In this document: positions 10,055 through 19,723 of the stretch, piece by piece
How positions within the stretch are numbered: position 1 is the stretch's first letter
Layout of the letters: the number at the start of each line of letters is the position of its first letter
Assembly: GCA_013115145.1 (NCBI GenBank)
Contig: JAAPAO010000545.1
Coordinates: 1 to 23,078 of the forward strand
Direction: 5' to 3'
Source of the DNA: Perkinsus chesapeaki
Taxonomy: Eukaryota > Perkinsozoa > Perkinsida > Perkinsidae
DNA length: 23,078 nucleotides
The notes under the pieces: model-generated
The model's database searches: none
What the model was told of the DNA's origin: nothing
The model's input: the letters and a program-made list of their open reading frames with translations, nothing else
Program-made: the position numbers and the translations under genes

Positions 10055-13000
10055 ATGTCCTTCAAGAGTGAGGTGTCAGAGCAGAGCGCCTTCACTGATG
10101 ATGTAAGAATTGTTATGCGCCGTAAAGGTGCGTTGGATGATCCAATCGGTATTTTTCATTTTATTGGAGCTGATGATAATCACGCTGCAATGGTCCGCTA
10201 GAGTAAACCATTCTTAAAGCTAATAGATGATGATATTGTATTCTTTTTTGCGGTTTATTTAGACAACTCGATAACTGGTATTAACATATGCTGGTCTCTT
10301 TCGTGGATCTGGAGGTCTCTACGAATCGTGGAGCGTTGCAATGGTTAGGTTGAATTTACTTGGTTATATCCAATGGAATAAGAAATATAAGTGTTAGGCG
10401 CAGTCGTCACTAATTCAGGGGATTCTTCGGTGTGTGATCGACAGGTCTGATATGAGTCTGGAAGTAGTTTATCGAAATACCGCCATGTTGGATTAGATTC
10501 CGTAATGAATAACACATTTCGTAAATATTCTACTTCTACAAGTGTATAATAAAAATGAAGCACTCACCTGTGGAAATGATAGACCGCCAATGCTTTCTAC
10601 TTTTCTGTGATTCACCTAGTATTGCTATATTATAAATATCGATAATAGTCAAGGAGATCTTCCTTCAAGTAGGTTCCCAAGATCTTGGTGTGCGGGTTGC
10701 CAAGATCGGGAAAGTCTTCAATCGTTCGCGTTGTGTTCGGTAAGACTTCACCACATGAGACCGCCTACTTGGAGCCCACGACAATCCCTGAAGTGAGGCG
10801 TAAGAATATATCCCTTATATTGAATTCTGTCTGAGCCGTTCTTTCTCTAGATGTTGCAAATCATTTGGTTCACGTTAAGATCGTCGATGTGCCCTCCTCC
10901 TACCAACTAGACAGAGAGTCTGAGGAGGAGCCGACCGAACAGGACAAGATCTGGTTCGGTCGGACTGTAGCAATCGTCTTTGTTATTGGTAAGCTGCGGG
11001 AACCAAGGAAAGCTTTCTGTAACGGAAGTTCACGTGAAGTGGTATTTGTATAGTAGCCGGGCAATGTGTGCTGACTGTTGTTTGAATTCCTCTATAACCG
11101 TGATGAATCTGGACCGATATGTTCAGCTCGAAATATCTTTCCATGTAGCGACCCGTTGTTTGCTATTGGTAGCGTTGGTATAATTTCTTATTAGAGATAT
11201 CGGAATTTCCTCTAGCACTTGAAATAGGATATTATACTCCAAGCCGAGTCGATGAATATTGGTCGTCTAATTTCATCAACATATAAAGGCGTATAAGTGA
11301 TAATTATGTTCAGATGTAGAACTTAAGAGGGTCTTTCCTGGGCAGCTTGAAGCGTGCATTGTTGAGATTTTTAGATTCCTTAGAGGACAACTGGCATCAA
11401 TCCCTCCTATATGCCCGTAGAGTAGTTCGCCGAGCTATTAGGGTGAACCCCAACATAGTCTTCCAAGTAAGAGCATATACCAGATAATTTCCGCCTTTGT
11501 TTTGATCGCTCTGACAAAAGCTCAGCGAGTTCGCTTGGCTGGGAAATCCCCAAGACACGACGTGTTTCAGCCACGTGTTTGACCGACATTCGCTCACTTG
11601 ATAAATTTTCCCAATGAATCGACGACGTTCATGCTATTCACACAACCGATATTATCTGGCGCGCGAGAAATTATGAAAAATTGAAATATGAAATTATGAA
11701 TTATGAAAGAAGTGAAAACTGAGCAATGAAAAAGTGACTTGTTTTGCTTCAGGTTTTCTATCACAAGATTGACAGCAATTATAGATTTGATGGCTCATAT
11801 GGCGGTAAGAACTCTGAACTCCGACAAATTTGCATCTTCGAACGACAACGATTCCCTAATGAAGGAAGGAAATGAAGTCACTAATGACTGGCGGCGCAGT
11901 CGGGTGCTTTGATCGAATCATCTTGCTCGAGAATTAGCCTTATTTAGTATTCTTCAGTTTTGCGAAATGCGTGCGCGCAGCAAGGGAACTAGTTTGTCAT
12001 AGTTCTTGTCTGTAAGTATTATTATAGAGACTCTTTGACGAGTCGGAATTTGACTCCGATAGACGACGACGATTCTGTGATGATTTCCGCGCGACGGAAT
12101 ATATTCCTTGAATCTCAGGTGATGGAATGAACGCACTTCATGGCGAGGAGATATCAGATGCGTATGTGAAGGAGTTGCAGGCGTCACTCGGTGCGTCACT
12201 GCGCCACGAAATTGCCACCAGCCCCTTTCAGATGAAGAGCTGTATCGAAATGGATGCCGTGTCGCTATTACTTGGCATTGCACTAGCATCTACGATCACT
12301 CAGTAAGATACTCCTGGGCGTTGCGCACCCGAAAGAATTGTGAATATCTATATGGTTGAAATGGGTCAGAAATCAAAGTGTTCATGCATTCCCTCGAATT
12401 TAATCTGAGAGAGTACACGACCACTTCGGGTCGTGGCTCGTGAGACTGTTCTATAATACTCGCCATTCTGATTTGTTGTCAATAAACTAACGACTTTCTG
12501 ACTCGTTTGTAAATACCTTTTCCAGGAAGCATTTCTGAAACTTTTTTGTCGTCGGGAAGATACTGCGCACAGCGGAGATTTTTTTCGTTCCTCAGGTATT
12601 CGACTGCTTCTCGAGACTTCTTCAGCAGCTATCTGTGGTGCACCCTCACGGGCAATGTGTGGAACAACTTTTGGACTCATTGGTGTCGAACTGCAGGATG
12701 GAAAGAGCGTATCTTTTCGATATCGTATCTAAGGTGAGCTCTGTATTTAATATCTATTTTTCTTAGTAATTATTCTTAATTGTTTATCTTTAATTTTCTA
12801 TATGTTTGAAATTTAATCATCTAGAAATACCGTGACATAATAACTATCCAATATAATAGGACTAGTTGACAATTCCGAGTTCTCCCAGAAGTTTCGATTC
12901 CCCCCTGGTGGTTCATGGTGCACGCATGTGCCCCGTGGTGGAAGGTATTGAAGACTGAGAGCATATAGAACTCTCTCGAGTTAAAGCATGCCCTCCCACT

Positions 13001-13753
13001 AACACCCGCACGGGGAAACGCACACACTGAGAATACTCCGGTTAATCGTCACACCTGTGCGGTGGGTCAGTTTCCCGTTTCCCGTTGAGGCGTCTCTCTC
13101 ATAGGTTTATTTGGCGAGTGACTCTGGATTTGGTGGTGGTGATTCGGTCTTGTCGTACGAGCTTATGTCGGACATGTTGGACGTTATTATTGACACTAGC
13201 TGCATATATGGAATTGGTGGGCCGAGCGGAAAAAGTAAGGGAAAATACTCAAGTTTTCCGGAAATCTCTGCAAACTTTCTGGAAATTTTCGCGAAATTTT
13301 CCCTAATATATGTCATTTCTCAGATGACCACAAGACAGCGAATCCACGGGATGCGGCTGCGGTTCAACAAGGTGGGAGGAGGTGGCGGGTTCGAAATATT
13401 CGATCTTTTCGGGAGCAGGTGCCGGGCCTGCGTCACTCGCCATAAATTCGGCGAGCTCGTGCACTATATCACTGAGCAACGGCCTCGTGCTGTATATGCG
13501 GGAGGTAAGAAGCGCATAGGAATTCTGATACCGACTTTTTCGCTGATCATGGAAGGTTGATACGTTCCTGGCTCTAGTGTGCCAAATAAAAGAGGAATAT
13601 TTCGACAGGACCTTCCTGGTCGATCATAACATCAACAAGTTCAGGGAAAGCCTTGCTCAGGTATGTGCTTTTATAAAAAGCGCGCGCTATATTGATCGAT
13701 TGTGCCAGGTGCTCGGCACTGCTCCAGCTACGAGAAAGATAAAGGAGAAGTAA
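10055..13753 (+). CDS. Rag GTPase C/D subunit (mTORC1 amino-acid signalling)
   Basis: Small GTPase that pairs with RagA/B on lysosomes to recruit TORC1. Thirteen exons: 10055-10102, 10673-10799, 10851-10988, 11375-11466, 11753-11804, 12119-12190, 12232-12302, 12596-12733, 13105-13234, 13324-13371, 13419-13504, 13556-13660, 13709-13753 (1152 nt, 383 aa). G1/Walker A is LVCGLPRSGKSSIV, followed by KTSPHETAYLEPTT. The strand before G3 reads VHVKIVDVPSSYQ, then an acidic insert (ESEEEPTEQD) and FGRTVAIVFVID. The NKxD equivalent is VFYHKID. TSIYDHSVFDCFSRL and RAYLFDIVSKVYLASDS match the end of the G domain and the start of the roadblock-type C-terminal domain; SYELMSDMLDVIIDTSCIYG and VLYMREVDTFLALVCQIKEE match its core. 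A Gly/Ser/Ala-rich insert (exons 10-11) lengthens the loop after SCIYG. Odd point: the DxxG glycine of G3 is missing. The start is the least certain part. Confidence 0.92.
12191..12231 (+). repeat. 41-nt RagC intron 6 built around GCGTCACTGCGCCACGAAATT
   Basis: The whole intron is GT + motif (12193-12213) + GCCACCAGCCCCTTTCAG. The flanking exons join in phase (QASL-D-EELY), giving a protein that matches the RagC family without the intron. The exon just before the donor ends GCGTCACTCG, itself a partial copy of the motif. Confidence 0.7.
13372..13418 (+). repeat. 47-nt RagC intron 10 with B-box-like GGTTCGAAAT
   Basis: The intron runs from GTGGGAGG to GAGCAG and contains GGCGGGTTCGAAAT (13384-13397), a tRNA T-arm-like sequence in the sense direction. 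Splicing it out is needed to reach the frame that reads into the conserved NGLVLYMREV. Confidence 0.6.
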
Positions 13754-14246
13754 TAATATGAGAAAGTGATTATTATTAGCGACGGTTTCAAAAATTAAGT
13801 TGTCGCGTTGGCAAAAGTGGCTCCATTGGCGGTTCTCGGGTTGTTCTAAGAATCGCGATCACGACTGTTCGATCTTCGCATTTTGTTCGGGCTTTAGGTA
13901 AGTTGACATGTGATATCATCGCTCGGACACCATCTCTTGTGAGTCTCTGCCAGAGGTATCGGAAGCTCTTCAGACATGTATAATCCTGAGGTTGCCTTCT
14001 TCAGAGAGGGCTTCGGGGAAGCTGTTTACCAACCGAGATTGAAACTGCTTCTTTATTGGCAGCAAGCGTCAACAAATCCGCTGGTTGTCCCGTCATTTTT
14101 CGATCGGCCGTCGTACCGCTCGATTAATATTTTGAACGAGTTATTCGGTCACGGCCGATGTGCTTTAGTCGGTAAAGGCGTTTCCTGCAGCTCGTCTCAA
14201 CACTGTTACTGTGTAGTAATTGTCCCAATTAGCATTGTTTGCTGTG
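13754..14246. other. Interval between RagC and RFC3 genes
   Basis: A 97-codon open frame (13976-14269) overlaps the RFC3 start in another frame and shows no family signal. No other feature is seen. No AATAAA is visible after the RagC stop. Confidence 0.45.
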
Positions 14247-17200
14247 ATGTCATTCCTGGTGGACAGTGAGCGTCCTCATAAGCTAGACGATCTCACATTT
14301 CATCCCAGCCTTACCAAAACGCTGAAGAAACTGGTGAGGGTTCGACGCCAAATGTTACATTTCGAGTTGGATTGTTCAGTCTTTGTAGTTTCTGCAGGGC
14401 GACGGAGAGGTTTTGAGATTCGCCCGATTTTCCCAGCAGTTCCGACTATCCCGAAATTGCAGTTTTTACACCCCTCCCTGTGAAGACGATTTCCCATCTT
14501 TAATTCGGAAGCACGGCTCTGTTCCTCGTCGTAATTATTGCATTATGCGTTGACAGAATGCAAGAGACCAAGATACCACATCTCGAAGCATGTTGATGTT
14601 TCTCAGGCAAGGTCAAATGACTGCCCTCATCTCCTTTTCTACGGTCCCAGTGGGGCTGGTAAAATGACTCGGTAAGTACCCCCCAAATTCTTCATAGCGC
14701 GCAAAGATACTTCTTCAGGATACAATGCTTGCTGGAAGAGATGTTCGGCCCTGGCGTGGAGAAGGTGTGACTTGATTCTCCGCCATCGTGAGTATCTTTA
14801 TTCCAGACCACTACGAGCTTTCGACAGTTCAAGCCGACACCCAGCACCACCGTGGATCTGCAGGTGAGGGAACTTCACTGATGCTTTTGGAAACAGCGCT
14901 AAAACGCTAATGTTATAATCAGTTCCTGAAAACTTTTCCATATTTTCTCGGTGGTTTTCAATCTACTTTTCACTTTTTAGTGTTTCAAGCAACGTTCGTT
15001 TTTTCAAGCATTTTTCGTTTATTCATAATCTAGATTCATGAGTTGGAGAAACGGGGGTGCCGCGGCTGGAGATAACTCCTTAGAGGACGACGGAGCCGAG
15101 GCTGCGGCTGATTTTCCCGGAGAGACGAGAGAGTCTCTCCAGTCTCTACCAGGGACGGACCGTCTCTGGTAACCAGACACTACCTTACTGTGTCCTGAGG
15201 TCATACGCATTATCACCTCTATCAACTCAACATATCTTAATGACGATGCTATAAGTTAATATCAACAGTGTAATACAATTATGCCGATGCTCTAATAAGG
15301 AGCGTCTGTCCAGACGTGAAGCTCGGATCGTCACATCCAATCGGTCATGGAGATCTGAAGGCGTGCCAACGCTCACTCACATATGAGTAGTGACTCACGA
15401 GGGATTAGAGATGATCCTAAGAAGAGTGATACCTGTAGCACCGGACCGATGCTAAAGGTACCATTTTGACCGGGTCAAAAGGTTTTGTTTAAACCTTATA
15501 ACTCATCTGGATATAAGAGTCGAGCTGGTCATAAGTTTGAAGGAACCTATGTTGTTGGAGAACAAGTTAATCCTGTAGTGTATCGTATACGAGGAGGACG
15601 GAACAGTGGTCTCTATGCTATGTAACTGGTACCTTCACAATGGATCGAGGATCAAAGCCGGGTGCTACAACCTTTCGGGCCGCGGACTTCTTTCTCTGCC
15701 TCGCAAGGTGGGGATTCTCCGCCTGCATTCTAAAGAAGATGACGCCCGTGGACGCGTTGATCTACTTGGCTAGAGTCTCCGAACTGGGCCACTATACTGG
15801 TGTATAGAAAGTCAGCCAATGAGGATATATTCACCGCCAAGCTATACTGGTGTATCCTAGATGCAATCGGCCGATGCTGAGTTTCGCGCTGAGACGTCTG
15901 TCGGCAGTCTTAACGATGCCTAGAGGAAAGCAGTTGGTATTCTTCAACGAAAATTTCCCAAAGACGAGTTATCTCCATCGTCTGTGTCATCAGAAATGAT
16001 GTATATTGCGTGATCAGCATGCAGCGCTGAGCCATCACAGAAATCACGCTCCTTGGTCAGCTTGGCCGACTCGGCCACCATGGACTGTATAGGGGCGCAG
16101 CGCTCCCGTAATTCGTTGATAAGCGACGGGACGACGAAGGCGGGATCCTCACAGCGAATCCCTTTCGTCCCCGTTATGTGACCTAGAAAAAGAGCCCTAC
16201 TGCATTATTCGTTACCTGTATTTTCCTAATTCGAGCGAAAACCCTCCAGAAGCAATGTTTCACTTTTTATCGAACGAGCAGGCTGCTGTCGCGGTCGTCC
16301 CTCGGAGGAAATTCAGAGTGGTATCGAGGGTTCATCTAGCCTAATGGAGATGTGCTCTTAGAGAGTTTCAAAGTGTTCCGTAGAACCTCTGGAACGCTTT
16401 TGCACTCCGGCGGAGATTTCATCGAAAATATGGTGTTTATGGAAATATCGGAAACATAGTGTACACTTCTACATTGAAAATCCTTCTCTTGTGAAATATA
16501 TCATGCCACGTGAGCTCTAATTGTAGGTAGTCGTGAGTGCCTTCCATGTTGAAGTAACACCGAGTGATGTCGGTATCAGAGACGCTGCGGTTATACAGCA
16601 GGTGAAAAATGACCAATGCCGGGATCGAACCAGGGACCTTTCGATTGTCAGTTGATAAAGCAGATGGCGGAGAACCCGCCGGTTGGCGAAGTGCCGTTTC
16701 ATGTTGTTGTTATCAATGATGCACATTGTCTCACACGGCAAGCTCAAGCAGCGCTGAGACGAACTATGGAAAAGTGAGATTATGAACTTTTGTGTAGTTG
16801 AAAGTACAAGTTGCTCGGACGCGGACAGCAATCTCGGGTTGTACTGTACAACCCGAGATTGCTGTCCGTGGAATTGTAATCCTTCTCAATGAGATTGTGG
16901 TTCCCATCCGCGAAAGTCATTTCTCTGCTCGCCAAATTGGAAAAAGAATCTTGAGAAGTATAGAGTGCGATCGCGTGTTTGAGGGAGGCGCTCATGATTG
17001 AATGTTTGACGTCCGCCTGTGAAATTTGGGGAAATGGCAAGTCTACATCGCCGCTCACATGGTGTACGCTCCTCCATACCACTCTCAAGAGTCGCATTTT
17101 CTGGGCGAATCATTTTCTGCTCTGATGTGGCAGCTGGAACCTAGCGAAGTTTTCGGAATCACATCATCCCTCCGTCGCCAACCAGTGCGTCTATCTGAAT

Positions 17201-19337
17201 GCGCGTCAGATACGTCTCAAAAATCCGCTTCATATTCCACGCTGAGGCTCTTTCGCCGTTGATACCTCCACTGAGGAGTCGATGTCTTGGAGTGAGAGTG
17301 CCGAGGCCAACTCCGGAAGAAGTAGGAGAATTCATTTTTAGCGGAGCGGCGCGAGCTGACTTTATTAGTTACAAAGAGACCTGATGAGAATATCGCGGCG
17401 GAAGTGTTTGGGTCTAAATGAAAGACTGTGTGCAAGAATAGGTAAGAATCTTGAGGAATGTATCTTGCCTTATTTTGCCCGGAAAACTTCGTGCGAGGCT
17501 CACACTGGTTTGGGTTGAATGGCTCGTATTTTATTGCATTGTATCTTCACTAGTGGATTGCAGTAGAAGTCGGAGATTTTGATTTTTACTCTTTCGATAG
17601 TTACGCATTTTTCATCAAACTCCTTTCTATTATATCCCCTTGCATTATATCCCGTATGTCGGATGGGATCTCAGCCGCTAGATTCCCGATCTGCATCGGA
17701 TGAACTGGCGTATCCATCTCAGTCGAGGAAAGTTGTTGCGATTCGCGCCTGGCATTGATCCAACTGGACGTCATTCAGCGGAAGCAGATCGACCTGGGCA
17801 ACCCTAACGCAGCGCTGAGTCGCCAGAGCTGGAAGGTGAGAAAAAATCGAATATCGAAAAGTCACTGCGCCACGAAACTAACTAGTGGAATCGAGTCGAT
17901 AATGGCCGAAAAAAACTCGATTCGACGATACCGTCGTGATAGGCATCTTTGCCGACAGAATCTCTGCGAAACAAACTCTTTGGAAGGGGTTTATTTGCAC
18001 TAGTAGCTGACATTAAAAACAGCTTCTAGGATGGTCCCGCATTAGGAACTCCTTCTATCATGGTCCTGCATTAGGAACTCCTTCTATCATGGTCCCGCAT
18101 TAGGAACTCCTTCTATCATGGTCCCGCATTAGGAACTCCTTCTATCATGGTCCTGCATTAGGAACTCCTTCTATCATGGTCCCGCATTAGGAACTCCTTC
18201 TATCATGGTCCCGCATTAGGAACTCCTTCTGGCCTACGATTTCGTTTCTCTCAGGCGTTCATCGGGGACATTGCGAAGGATATCTTGACCGAACAGAGCC
18301 CCAAGAGAATGCTGGTGAGGAAGGTTCCCACCATTCGAGAGTGCCTTGAATTTTTAGGCGGTCCGTGCGAAGTTGTATACTCTCCTGACGCAATGGATCG
18401 ATCCAAGAGATATCTTCTACGAGCTAGTCATGTGTCTTGGACATCGTTTGGGTGCAAAGGAGGATACGATGGGAAGATTGACTCAGCTTGCGGCTAGGTA
18501 AGTGACACTCAGGTGTAGTCGCTTTGAATTGGCACTAGTGCACTGTCTGACCGGTGCCTAGCCCAGGCATGGTACTAGTCCATAGAAAAAAATTGTTAGT
18601 GGTAGCCTTTCGCTTGGTTCAGTACTCGACAAGGATAGAAATCCCCGGATGAAACCGAAAGCCGAGAAAAACGGCATATTAACAAAATTGGAGTCGCTGT
18701 TTTCTAGTGGTTCGTCGTCCTCAATGTGGGATGGATGTCACGGAGCTACCTAGTCCCACGGGAGGATTCTCAACGCGAAGGAGAAGATATTATGTAAATT
18801 TTTATGGGAAATATTTTCACTCGAGCAAAAGGAAACATGAAGCACATCCATCCTTGTGGGTGACCTGGCATCAGATTGTGTAACTGTATGACCTTTTATA
18901 TCATCTTGTATCGGGGGAGCTTCGGGCTTGTAGAGGAAGGTCATTTTGAGAATGCTTTTTAAGAGTGGGACAGGCGGGACAAGCCTCTCGAGAGCGCTAG
19001 TCTGGGCTAGATTGTCGGCCCACTGCTTGGTCTTCATCCGAGCAGTTGTTGAGTGAACTTGAGTTTTGTAAGGCAGTGGCTCAGAGGATCCAGTTGGAGC
19101 AACCGTCCAGTTGGTCCTTGGCTTCGTCCCAGTTGGGAGGGCGTCATCGGGTTGGAATGCATTAGAGTTTCTTTCTGTTTCCATGGTACCAGGAATATCA
19201 CTATGGAAAAGTAACTCACTTACAGTTATACTCTGTTTGTCAGGTATGAAGGGCGGCGTGCCAAGAGTGGTAAGGCGATAATGCAGTTGGAGTCCTTCGT
19301 TGCCAACACGATGATACTCATTGCTAATTCCAGATGA
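14247..19337 (+). CDS. Replication factor C subunit 3 (clamp-loader small subunit)
   Basis: AAA+ subunit of the RFC clamp loader that opens PCNA at primer-template junctions in the nucleus. Twelve exons: 14247-14333, 14607-14671, 14719-14764, 14807-14863, 16527-16601, 16652-16773, 17210-17321, 17369-17441, 17723-17835, 18255-18314, 18358-18497, 19244-19337 (1044 nt, 347 aa; family about 350). Walker A: CPHLLFYGPSGAGKMTR. Then VEVTPSDVGIRDAAVIQQ, and the region of the Walker B strand VVVINDAHCLTRQAQAALRR, where the usual DExx is ND-AH, as in this subunit class where the site is degenerate. TMEKY is followed by FIFHAEALSPLIPPLRSRC, containing the SRC arginine finger. The C-terminal collar domain includes ILTEQSPKRML, AVRAKLYTLLTQWIDPRDIF and YEGRRAKSGKAIMQLESFV. 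Introns range from 42 nt to 1.66 kb and hold a retroelement remnant, a tandem array and a tRNA-like segment. Confidence 0.94.
14864..16526 (+). other. Large RFC3 intron 4 carrying transposon debris
   Basis: This 1663-nt intron lies between the exons ending ...TTVDLQ and starting VVVSAFHVEV, which are adjacent in the RFC3 family. It contains short inverted repeats with GAGAGAC/GTCTCTC and ACCAGGGACGGACCGTCTCT (about 15119-15172), and the integrase C-terminal remnant at 15471-15626. ACTATACTGGTGTAT is repeated at about 15791 and 15842. No further exon is needed or seen. Confidence 0.8.
15471..15626 (+). mobile_element. LTR retrotransposon remnant: integrase C-terminal end
   Basis: One frame reads GQKVLFKPYNSSGYKSRAGH then KFEGTYVVGEQVNPVVYRI up to a stop at 15624-15626. 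The pattern G-x-x-V-x-x-x-x-P ... K-x-x-P/G-x-F/Y-x-G-P/T-Y/F-x-V-x-x-x-x-x-P-V-x-Y-x-I/L is the usual end of the integrase in Ty3/gypsy-like and related LTR elements. There is a stop codon just upstream (15467-15469) and no upstream integrase core, so this is a decayed fragment. It lies in the sense direction inside an RFC3 intron. The surrounding 15.2-15.9 kb may be the rest of the element, but no LTR pair was identified. Confidence 0.6.
16602..16651 (+). repeat. 50-nt RFC3 intron 5 with reverse tRNA-like sequence
   Basis: The intron runs from GTGAAA to TTGTCAG. It contains GGGATCGAACCAGGGACCTT (16621-16640) and then TCGATTG. On the other strand this reads as a tRNA 3' half: anticodon-stem end, AGGTC, and GGTTCGATCC. 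The same 27 bases occur in the PCIF1-gene intron at 20600-20626. Splicing joins VIQQ to LIKQMAE, matching the RFC3 family. Confidence 0.75.
16820..16870. repeat. Near-perfect palindrome, 23-bp arms, 1-nt centre
   Basis: The arms 16822-16844 and 16846-16868 are exact inverted complements around T16845. The arm contains GGACAGCAATCTCGGGTTGT. It lies in RFC3 intron 6 (16774-17209). It could form a cruciform in DNA or a very stable hairpin in the pre-mRNA. Perfect symmetry suggests a recent origin. Confidence 0.85.
17322..17368 (+). other. 47-nt RFC3 intron 7
   Basis: The intron is required to pass from PRPTPEE to LQRDLMRISRRKCLGLNERL, which matches the RFC3 collar-domain start. Reading straight through gives a false 61-codon frame. 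Donor GTAGGAG, acceptor TTATTAG. Confidence 0.8.
18033..18231. repeat. Tandem repeat, 29-bp unit, 7 copies, in RFC3 intron 9
   Basis: GCATTAGGAACTCCTTCT occurs seven times at exact 29-bp spacing (first at 18039). Copies are almost identical. The only regular difference is GGTCCC versus GGTCCT before the core (order C, T, C, C, T, C, C), which suggests expansion by a multi-unit block. There are no spacers, so it is a minisatellite and not a CRISPR. Confidence 0.92.
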
Positions 19338-19343
19338 TGGCAT
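18750..19343 (-). other. 197-codon antisense open frame over RFC3 intron 11 and last exon
   Basis: A long minus-strand frame (begins MPSSGISNEYHRV, rich in T, P and S) that overlaps the last RFC3 exon antisense. I recognise no domain. It could be chance, part of a transposon, or an antisense gene. Its length in a 746-nt intron is notable, but there is no supporting evidence. Confidence 0.15.
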
Positions 19344-19723
19344 CTTTTTTGCACGACATTGAGTGTTTCTGTTGAGTTACGGGCATTTCTATACACTTCC
19401 TGTATAAGAGAGGATTATATAGTCGCTATATTATAGTGTATATATATTCTTAATGAAGTAAGCTGTAGGCTTGAGGGAACAAATCAAGATTGGGGGCTCG
19501 AATCCCACGGATGTCGTTTTTCGGCAAACTTGTTTTTTCCTCTAAATTTCAAGACCTGGTCGACGAGAGCTGTTTTTACTTCAGGGAAGCCAAAGTGGCT
19601 GGCTCGCACCTGATGACCTAAGGCGGTCGTACGATTATTTTTTGGAAGTTCCACTCGAAACGACAATCAATTTTTACTACTGTTCGCATCCCTTTTCAAT
19701 CAGTATTTTCTATCTACATTGCT
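19338..19723. other. RFC3 to PCIF1-like intergenic interval with tRNA-like 3' half
   Basis: No exon in 386 bp. At 19492-19516, GGGGGCTCGAATCCCACGGA, followed by TGTCG and T5, looks like the T-arm and acceptor 3' strand of a tRNA (Ser/Leu-like) with a pol III-type terminator. No matching 5' half is present. CCCTTTTCAATCAG ends 23 bp before the ATG at 19724 and could be a splice acceptor. Confidence 0.5.

Noticed and set aside
11954-12680. Minus-strand frames of 104-111 codons over the RagC gene
   Set aside because: They overlap well-supported RagC exons antisense and show no family signal.
13321-13505. Continuous RagC exon in the frame reading MTTRQRIHGMRLRFN
   Set aside because: That frame misses the conserved NGLVLYMREV; removing the 47-nt intron 13372-13418 gives the matching protein.
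16664-16664. Acceptor at 16663 for RFC3 exon 6
   Set aside because: The acceptor at 16651 adds LIKQ and fits the family helix better (VIQQLIKQMAE).
18033-18231. CRISPR array
   Set aside because: Units are contiguous without spacers, and the context is a eukaryotic intron.
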